This document shows, piece by piece, positions 5,270-10,678 of a DNA stretch of 12,339 bases. The translations under genes were made by a program, and so were the position numbers. The notes below the pieces were generated by a model. That model did no database searches. It saw nothing but the letters and a program-made list of their open reading frames with translations, and was not told where the DNA came from. Origin of the DNA: RUG472 sp045224495 (GTDB lineage: Bacteria; Bacillota; Clostridia; Christensenellales; CAG-138); NCBI GenBank assembly GCA_045224495.1, contig JBGVAK010000130.1:1-12339 (forward strand), read 5' to 3'. Positions within the stretch are counted from its first letter, which is position 1, and every line of letters starts with the position of its first letter.

Positions 5270-6067
5270 ATGAAGGAACATAGCATGTGCCTGACCGTTT
5301 TAGGTGCGCGCGGCTCCCTGCCGGTCAGCGACACAAGCCGGTCCCGGTTTGGCGGTGCCACCTCGTGCTACATGGTGCAGGCAGGCTCGGAGACCATCTT
5401 TCTGGACGGAGGCACCGGCCTTGTTTCGGCCCCTGCACTGTACGAAAAAACGCCGGTCATTTTACTCAGCCATCTGCATCTCGATCACGTGATCGGGCTC
5501 GGCATGTATCCACGGCTCTCTCAAGACGGGACGATCACCCGGTTGCTTTTCAGGGCGGATACGGAAGATGAGATGCGAGCCCTGCTTCAGCGGCTGTTCT
5601 CTCCTCCCTTCTGGCCGATCCCCCTCACGGAATACCAGGGGACATTGCTTCTCGAGCCGCTTGCACCGACTTTGCGGATCGGGGATGTGACCGTTGAGAG
5701 CATCGAAGGCCGTCACCCGGGAGGCTGTCTGGTCTTTCGTCTGAAATATGGGAACAAACGTCTCGTCTATGCCACCGATTGTGAACCGGATGACCCGTTC
5801 TTTTCAAAACTGATCTCCTTTTGCAAAGGGGCTGACCTGCTGCTCTATGACGGACAGTTCACCGAGAAAGATTCCGTTGCCAAGAAGGGCTTCGGCCACT
5901 CCACGACGGAAAAGGGCGTTGAACTCATGGAGCGATGCAGTGCGAAGCGGCTTCTTCTGATCCACCACGATCCGCAGGCATCCGATGAGGAGCTTCTGCG
6001 CAGGGAGCGCCAGTTCAACAGCGAGCGTATTCGCTATGCCCGTGAAGGAGAGGAGATCGAAATATGA
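5270..6067 (+). CDS. MBL-fold metallo-hydrolase, candidate cyclic-nucleotide phosphodiesterase
   Basis: A 265-residue soluble metallo-beta-lactamase-fold protein. The N-terminus carries GARGSLP (12–18) and RFGGATSC (26–33), which mark the group of MBL hydrolases whose N-termini read G-x-RGS-x-P and R-x-GG-x-T-S-C. Metal ligands are visible: H68, H70, D72 and H73 in HLHLDH, then H149 (GRHPGG), D170 (ATDCE), and a late His at 232/233 (LLIHHDP). The site therefore looks complete for two metals. AAGGAGG precedes the ATG at ideal spacing. The stop overlaps the cyclase start by 4 nt, so the two are translationally coupled. Coupling to a cyclase suggests a phosphodiesterase that clears the signal, but that is inference from context. 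An unrelated phosphoester or lactone substrate is possible. Confidence 0.85.
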   Translation: MKEHSMCLTVLGARGSLPVSDTSRSRFGGATSCYMVQAGSETIFLDGGTGLVSAPALYEKTPVILLSHLHLDHVIGLGMYPRLSQDGTITRLLFRADTEDEMRALLQRLFSPPFWPIPLTEYQGTLLLEPLAPTLRIGDVTVESIEGRHPGGCLVFRLKYGNKRLVYATDCEPDDPFFSKLISFCKGADLLLYDGQFTEKDSVAKKGFGHSTTEKGVELMERCSAKRLLLIHHDPQASDEELLRRERQFNSERIRYAREGEEIEI

Positions 6068-6816
6068 TGGATCCTTCGGATATTACAGCACTCCAGAGGG
6101 AAAACGCGCATCTGAAAGAGGCTCTCGCTGCCAGAGATGCTTTTATTTCCAACACCTTCGGCCGCTATCTGACCGACGAAGTGCTTGAGCAGATCATGTC
6201 CGGCGAAGACGGCCTGAAGATCGGCGGAGAACGCAGGATCGTGAGCATGATGTTCACGGATCTGCGCTGCTCCACCCAACTCTCCGAAGAGATGGATCCC
6301 GTATCCTTTCTGAACATGCTCAATCACTTTTTCGAAGAGATGATCGAGATCATCAACGCCTGGCAGGGCAACATTCTTGAATTTGCCGGCGATGCGATCG
6401 TGACGGTCTTCGGCGCGCCACATCCGAATGAGCTCTCCGCCCGTGATGCTGTAGCATGCGCTGTCGCCATGCAGAGACGTATGCCGGCGGTGAACATCTG
6501 GAACCGGGAGCATCATTACCCGAAGATCGAGATGGGGATCGGCCTGCACACCGGTGAGGCGATCCTTGGAAATATCGGCTCTCAGACCCGGATGAAGTAT
6601 GATATGATCGGTCGCAACGTCAATCTTGCCTCCCGCGTGCAGGGCTTCGCCGCTGGCGGGCAGATCCTTGCCACCTCCGAACTGCTGCAGGCAGGCGGTG
6701 AGCTGGTCCACGTCAATGAAGAAGGCGCCATGTGGGTCACGCCCAAGGGATTCAGGGAGCAGATCCTGCTCCATGACGTGGTGGGTTACGGAAAGCAGCG
6801 ACTTGACAGGCAGTAG
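6064..6816 (+). CDS. Class III adenylate/guanylate cyclase, soluble
   Basis: A 250-residue protein. A short heptad-like helix (about 8–27) leads into the segment FGRYLTDEVLEQI, followed by a class III cyclase domain (about 55–215). The metal-binding Asp residues are D66 (MFTDLR) and D110 (FAGDA). The transition-state residues N187 and R191 (NVNLASR) are present, so it should be active. At the two purine-specifying positions it has E106 (guanylate-cyclase-like) and D180 (adenylate-cyclase-like), so the product is uncertain. There is no membrane segment, GAF, CHASE or receiver domain, hence no obvious input. It is the second gene of the operon, starting within the hydrolase stop. The stop lies 6 bp from the convergent queA stop. 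Local composition is clearly lower in GC than queA. Confidence 0.93.
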   Translation: MMDPSDITALQRENAHLKEALAARDAFISNTFGRYLTDEVLEQIMSGEDGLKIGGERRIVSMMFTDLRCSTQLSEEMDPVSFLNMLNHFFEEMIEIINAWQGNILEFAGDAIVTVFGAPHPNELSARDAVACAVAMQRRMPAVNIWNREHHYPKIEMGIGLHTGEAILGNIGSQTRMKYDMIGRNVNLASRVQGFAAGGQILATSELLQAGGELVHVNEEGAMWVTPKGFREQILLHDVVGYGKQRLDRQ

Positions 6817-6822
6817 CCGGCT

Positions 6823-7848
6823 TCATGAGATGAGCATCGCGTCACCGAAGCTGAAGAAACGGTAGCGCTCCTGTACGGCGTGTTCATAGACCCGCAGGAC
6901 CTCCTCCCGGCCTGCGAAGGCGGAGACCAGCATCAGCAGGGTGCTCTCCGGCAGGTGGAAGTTGGTGATGAGGGCGTCCACAGCCTTGTAGCGGTAGCCG
7001 GGGGTGATGTAGATGCCGGTGTAGCCGCTGCCCGGATGGACGATGCCGTCGTCAGTAGCGACGCTCTCCAGAGTGCGGACGGAGGTGGTGCCCACGCAGA
7101 CGATTCGCCCCCCCGCCGCCCGGGCGTCGTTGATGGCCTTGGCCGCTTCCTCCGTGACCCGGTAGAACTCCTCATGCATCTGATGGTCTTCGATGTTCTC
7201 CTCGCTGACAGGACGGAAGGTGCCCAGGCCCACGTGCAGCAGGACATCCACGATCTTCACGCCTTTACCCGCGATCTGCTCCAACAGCTCCGAGGTGAAG
7301 TGGAGTCCCGCCGTGGGGGCGGCGGCGCTACCCCGGGTCACGGCATAGACGGTCTGGTACCGTTCCTTGTCCGCCAAACGCTCCGTGATGTAGGGCGGCA
7401 GGGGCATCTGTCCGGCCCGATCCAGTATCTCCTCGAAGATGCCGTCGTAGAGGAGGCGTACCCGCTTTCCCCCGTCCATGGGGGCGTCCCCCAGGACCTG
7501 CACGGACAGCTCCGGCGTCACCTCATAGACCGTGCCCACCTTGGCCCTTTTGGCGGGCTTGGCGAGGCACTCCCAGGTGTCGCCCTCCAACCGGCTCAGA
7601 AGCAAAAACTCCATGGTGCCGCCGGTCTCGGGCCTGTGGCCTATGAGCCGGGCCGGGATGACCCGGGTGTTGTTCCGCACCAGCACGTCCCCGGGATGCA
7701 GATGATCCAGCACGTCCGTGAAAACGCCGTCGGTGATGGACCTGTCGCCCCGGTTATAGATCAACAGTCTGGACTGGCTCCGCACCGGCGCCGGCGTCTG
7801 TGCGATCAGCTCCTTTGGCAGGTCGTAGTAAAAGTCGCTTGTCTTCAA
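6823..7848 (-). CDS. queA: tRNA preQ1(34) S-adenosylmethionine ribosyltransferase-isomerase
   Basis: A 341-residue enzyme that transfers and rearranges the ribosyl part of SAM onto preQ1 in tRNA, giving epoxyqueuosine. Family blocks are clear: the N-terminal DFYYDLPKELIAQTP, then MPLPPYI, AAPTAGLHFT, HVGLGTFRPV and the C-terminal TNFHLPESTLLMLVSAF. Length is normal. The start is TTG at 7848, preceded by AGAGGTG; no in-frame ATG gives the conserved N-terminus. It has its own promoter at 7878–7906. In many Firmicutes queA directly precedes tgt; here tgt follows about 3 kb later on the same strand, after the divergent cNMP cassette. The 3' end faces the cyclase gene with a 6-bp gap and no terminator. 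Confidence 0.96.
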   Translation of the reverse strand: MKTSDFYYDLPKELIAQTPAPVRSQSRLLIYNRGDRSITDGVFTDVLDHLHPGDVLVRNNTRVIPARLIGHRPETGGTMEFLLLSRLEGDTWECLAKPAKRAKVGTVYEVTPELSVQVLGDAPMDGGKRVRLLYDGIFEEILDRAGQMPLPPYITERLADKERYQTVYAVTRGSAAAPTAGLHFTSELLEQIAGKGVKIVDVLLHVGLGTFRPVSEENIEDHQMHEEFYRVTEEAAKAINDARAAGGRIVCVGTTSVRTLESVATDDGIVHPGSGYTGIYITPGYRYKAVDALITNFHLPESTLLMLVSAFAGREEVLRVYEHAVQERYRFFSFGDAMLIS

Positions 7849-7877
7849 AACGCACCTCTGAAAACAGATTCTTCCCT

Positions 7878-7906
7878 ATTATACATATCCGCATCTCCCG
7901 GCGCAA
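7878..7906 (-). promoter_or_regulatory. Promoter of queA
   Basis: A perfect TATAAT on the minus strand (7883–7878) lies 17 bp after a weak -35, TTGCGC (7906–7901). The predicted start is near 7871, about 23 nt before the TTG start codon, leaving room for the AGAGGTG ribosome binding site. Confidence 0.6.
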
Positions 7907-7954
7907 CACCAAAATATGTTCACTTTCCACAGACTTTTCTTTTTGCGGTTTATA

Positions 7955-7963
7955 TGGTATATT
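7955..7963 (+). promoter_or_regulatory. Extended -10 promoter of the DUF1538–PII pair
   Basis: TGGTATATT is an extended -10 element without a good -35. It predicts a transcription start around 7970, almost on top of the ATG at 7973. No Shine-Dalgarno sequence is visible before that ATG, so the first gene may be translated from a leaderless or very short-leader mRNA. Confidence 0.4.
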
Positions 7964-7972
7964 GCTGTTGAT

Positions 7973-9505
7973 ATGAATGAGTTCAACAAACAGCGGGCCA
8001 TGATCGCGGGCAAGGTGCAGGAGAGCATCACCTCGGTGCTGCCCATCCTCTGCATCGTGTGTTTGCTGTGCCTGTTCGTGACGCCCCTGCCCACGGGACA
8101 CATGCTGTCCTTCCTGGTGGGGTCCTTGTTTATCGTAGCAGGCATGGGATTGTTCACCGTGGGCGCGGAGAGCTCCATGACGCCCATCGGCGGCAAGATC
8201 GGTTCCGCCCTGACCAAATCGAAGAACCTGCCCCTCATCTTGATCATCAGCTTTCTATTGGGCGTGGCGGTCACGGTGTCGGAACCCGATCTGCAGGTCC
8301 TCGCCACCTCCGTCCCCCATATCAGCACGGTGGTGCTGCTTATTGTAGTAGGCGTGGGCGTGGGACTGTTTCTGGCCCTCGCCATGTTCCGCATCATCAC
8401 CGGCGTCAAACTGCGGTATCTGCTGCTGGGGCTGTACAGCCTGATCTTTATTCTTTGTGTCTTTGTAGATAAGAGCTTTCTGTCCGTGGCTTTCGACTCC
8501 GGCGGCGTGACCACCGGGCCCATGACCGTGCCCTTCATCCTGGCCATGGGCGTGGGCGTCAGCCATATCCGCAGCGACAGCAACGCGGAGTCCGACAGTT
8601 TCGGCCTGGTCTCGTTGTGCTCCGTAGGCCCCATCCTGGCGGTGCTGGTGCTGAGCCTCTTCTATGGCCAGGGCGAGGGGACCGTGTCCACCACGGTGGC
8701 CGTCCACGAGACCACCACGGAACTTGGATATTCCTACCTGTTCGCTTTGCCTGACTACCTCAAAGAAACGGCCATCGCCCTGTTGCCCATCCTGTGTATC
8801 TTTCTGCTGTTCCAGGTCCTCTCCTTCCGCATGAGCGGTCGAAACTTCTGGAAGATCCTCATGGGCATCGGGTTCACGTACCTGGGCCTGGTGCTGTTTT
8901 TGACCGGCGTGAACGTGGGCTTTGCCTCCTTAGGCAGCGTCCTGGGCGCGGCGCTCACGCAAGGGCCTCTCCGCTATGTGCTTGTGCCCCTTGCCATACT
9001 CCTGGGCTGGTTCATCATCTCGGCGGAGCCCGCGGTGTTGGTGCTGCAAAAGCAGATCGAGCAGGTAAGCTCCGGAGCCATCTCGGGCCGATCCATCCAG
9101 CTGGGGCTGTCGATCGCCATCGCCCTTGCCATGGGTATTTCCATGCTGCGGGTGCTGACGGGGCTGTCGCTCCTCTACTTCCTGATCCCCGGATACGTGC
9201 TGAGCTTAGGGCTCTCCTTCGTGGTGCCGGACATGTACACCGCCATCGCCTTCGACGCGGGCGGCGTGGCCTCCGGGCCCATGACGGCGGCGTTCATGCT
9301 CCAGTTCATGATCGGCGCCAGCAGCGCTCTTGGGGGGAACGTGCTCTCCGACGCCTTCGGGATCGTGGCCATGGTGGCCATGATGCCCCTTATCACCATC
9401 CAATTGTTGGGCGTGCGGGCGGCCATCGCGGAGAAGCGCATGGCGAAGCAGACGGAGGTCTACGGCGAAGCGGACATCATCGAGCTGTGGGAGGTGACCT
9501 CATGA
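7973..9505 (+). CDS. DUF1538 integral membrane protein with two repeated halves
   Basis: A 510-residue, highly hydrophobic protein with about a dozen predicted membrane segments. It contains two copies of a DUF1538-type unit. Each copy has a signature AFD-x-GGV-x-x-GPMT, at residues 173–183 and 426–436, offset by 253 residues. The first unit also has TVGAESSMTPIG near the N-terminus, and the second has ISAEPAV at the matching place. The substrate is unknown; the fold and the PII-type partner suggest a transporter or channel. The start is uncertain: an upstream ATG at 7916 would add 19 residues but overlaps the promoter, and an ATG at 8000 is also possible. None has a clear ribosome binding site. 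It overlaps the PII-like gene by 4 nt. GC content matches the housekeeping neighbours. Confidence 0.85.
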   Translation: MNEFNKQRAMIAGKVQESITSVLPILCIVCLLCLFVTPLPTGHMLSFLVGSLFIVAGMGLFTVGAESSMTPIGGKIGSALTKSKNLPLILIISFLLGVAVTVSEPDLQVLATSVPHISTVVLLIVVGVGVGLFLALAMFRIITGVKLRYLLLGLYSLIFILCVFVDKSFLSVAFDSGGVTTGPMTVPFILAMGVGVSHIRSDSNAESDSFGLVSLCSVGPILAVLVLSLFYGQGEGTVSTTVAVHETTTELGYSYLFALPDYLKETAIALLPILCIFLLFQVLSFRMSGRNFWKILMGIGFTYLGLVLFLTGVNVGFASLGSVLGAALTQGPLRYVLVPLAILLGWFIISAEPAVLVLQKQIEQVSSGAISGRSIQLGLSIAIALAMGISMLRVLTGLSLLYFLIPGYVLSLGLSFVVPDMYTAIAFDAGGVASGPMTAAFMLQFMIGASSALGGNVLSDAFGIVAMVAMMPLITIQLLGVRAAIAEKRMAKQTEVYGEADIIELWEVTS

Positions 9506-10170
9506 ACTACGTGCTCTCCGTCATCAACCCCTATGGGGCCAACATCATGAAGAAGATATGCGAGGAGATGGATCTGCCCTTGGTCCTGTCCACCCCCTGC
9601 AGGGGCACGGCTACCCGCAGTATGCTGGACCTGTTGGGCATGGACTCCCGGGATCGGCGGCTGTTCATGACGGTAGCCAGCCCGGAGCAAACGAAGGAGC
9701 TCATTCAGGAACAGCGCAAGCGGCTGTACATCGACGCTCCCGGCAACGGCGTGACCCTCGGTGTACCCATCAAAAGCGTAGGAGGCGCAAAGACATTGGC
9801 ATTCTTATCCAACGGGCAGAACGTGAAGGGCGCGCCCACCCTCAACTACGACTACGAGCTTATCCTGGTCATCGCCAATCAGGGCGCTACGGACCAGGTC
9901 ATGGACGCGGCCCGCTCCGCCGGGGCCCGAGGCGGCACGGTGGTCCACGGCCTCGGCACGGGCAGCAAGAACGCGGAGAAGTTCTACAAGGTCTCCATCG
10001 CGTCGGAGAAGGAGGTCATCCTCATCGTCTCCGCTGCCCAGCAGAAGGCTGCCATTATGAAGGCTATCATGGAAAAGGCCGGCCCCGATACCAAGGCCGG
10101 CGCCATCGTCTTCTCTTTGCCCGTCAGTGAGATCGCCGGGTTCGGCATCGGGCAGCAGGCCGAGAAATAG
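9502..10170 (+). CDS. PII-like (GlnB-family) regulatory protein, tandem duplicate
   Basis: A 222-residue soluble protein built of two PII-like halves (about 1–105 and 116–215). Matching pieces include RGTAT (34–38) with GGTVV (144–148), and GVPIKSVGG (87–95) with SLPVSEIAG (205–213). The second half is closer to classical PII (GLGTGSKNAEKF, then EKEVILIV), but the RIRTGE C-terminal signature and a recognisable T-loop are missing. Classical PII proteins are about 112 residues and form trimers; a fused protein of double length could not assemble in the same simple way. It starts inside the DUF1538 stop codon behind GGGAGGTG, so the two are coupled. By analogy with GlnK–AmtB it may gate the membrane partner in response to a nucleotide or metabolite; that is inference. 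Confidence 0.85.
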   Translation: MNYVLSVINPYGANIMKKICEEMDLPLVLSTPCRGTATRSMLDLLGMDSRDRRLFMTVASPEQTKELIQEQRKRLYIDAPGNGVTLGVPIKSVGGAKTLAFLSNGQNVKGAPTLNYDYELILVIANQGATDQVMDAARSAGARGGTVVHGLGTGSKNAEKFYKVSIASEKEVILIVSAAQQKAAIMKAIMEKAGPDTKAGAIVFSLPVSEIAGFGIGQQAEK

Positions 10171-10177
10171 GAACCGT

Positions 10178-10669
10178 TCAATTTGCCCGCCCCGTTCGGA
10201 TGAAATGGCCCTCCTGGACGGCGGCGAAGGTGGCGACGGTGCAGAGGGGCACAGCTGCATATTTCAATTCTATCCAGGACAACGTCAGCGGCAGGAGGAA
10301 CAGCAAAGCCCCTGTCGCTTTGTTCATGGGCGTATGCAGCGATACGAACCGCTTCTTGACCACATACCCGGACGCGATATTGACAACCTTTATCAGAGCG
10401 ATGAGGACGGTCCAGCCATATAGCCACCCGGGAACGTCCAGGATCGGCAGGAGCTTATAGAGGCACACCGCCACAAAGATAAGGTCCGCTGCTGTGTCCA
10501 GCTTTGCGCCGAAATCGCTGGCGGTGCCGGTCTTCCGCGCCACAAAGCCGTCCAGCATATCCGTGATCCCGGCAAAAATGTACACCGCGAAAAAAGCCGG
10601 CGAAAGCGCCGGACAAAAGAGCAGCGCTGCGCTGGCCAGGATGCGGAAGATGGTGATAAGGTTCGCCAT
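10178..10669 (-). CDS. CDP-alcohol phosphatidyltransferase family protein
   Basis: A 163-residue membrane enzyme of the family that joins a CDP-linked lipid or alcohol to an acceptor alcohol, releasing CMP. The full signature is present: D37-x2-D40-G41-x2-A44-R45-x8-G54-x3-D58-x3-D62, the two-metal active site. Hydrophobic segments at about 1–35, 62–78, 82–102 and 118–150 indicate four to five membrane helices. It is somewhat short for PgsA (about 180 or more), so the acceptor cannot be named; phosphatidylglycerophosphate synthase is one option. The ATG lies 9 nt after the recN stop, with GGGAG a little far upstream, and it is probably cotranscribed with recN. It converges on the PII-like gene with 7 bp between stops. 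Confidence 0.9.
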   Translation of the reverse strand: MANLITIFRILASAALLFCPALSPAFFAVYIFAGITDMLDGFVARKTGTASDFGAKLDTAADLIFVAVCLYKLLPILDVPGWLYGWTVLIALIKVVNIASGYVVKKRFVSLHTPMNKATGALLFLLPLTLSWIELKYAAVPLCTVATFAAVQEGHFIRTGRAN

Positions 10670-10678
10670 GAAAAACGA

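Larger units (their letters stand above)
3871..6814. repeat. 10-bp inverted repeat at both ends of the cNMP cassette
   Basis: ACTGCCTGTC at 3871–3880 is the exact reverse complement of GACAGGCAGT at 6805–6814. The left copy lies in the tgt leader. The right copy covers the last codons of the cyclase gene, ending inside its stop. The two copies bracket the whole lower-GC signalling cassette. The match does not extend beyond 10 bp on either side and no flanking direct duplication was seen. Confidence 0.5.

Noticed and set aside
4612..5361. Longer version of the first CNB protein starting at 5361, with an apparent membrane segment
   Set aside because: The extension runs antisense through the hydrolase start and both promoters. 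The ATG at 5091 has a GGAGG site and gives the normal CNB N-terminus.
4133..6816. Pycsar-type anti-phage system (pyrimidine cyclase with CNB effector)
   Set aside because: A stand-alone cyclase with CNB partners is suggestive, but Pycsar effectors carry a TIR or transmembrane domain, which neither CNB protein has, and a coupled hydrolase is not part of that design. Product assay would settle it.
3841..6825. Transposon with target-site duplication carrying the cassette
   Set aside because: No transposase or integrase gene is present, and the bases outside the two 10-bp inverted repeats do not form a direct duplication.
6880..7971. A 363-residue plus-strand ORF across queA
   Set aside because: It is antisense to a clear queA, with composition typical of an antisense shadow in GC-rich DNA and no recognisable domain.
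8794..10170. A 458-residue plus-strand frame joining the DUF1538 region to the PII-like gene
   Set aside because: Its first half is an alternative frame of DUF1538. The PII-like protein begins at the ATG at 9502 with its own ribosome binding site.
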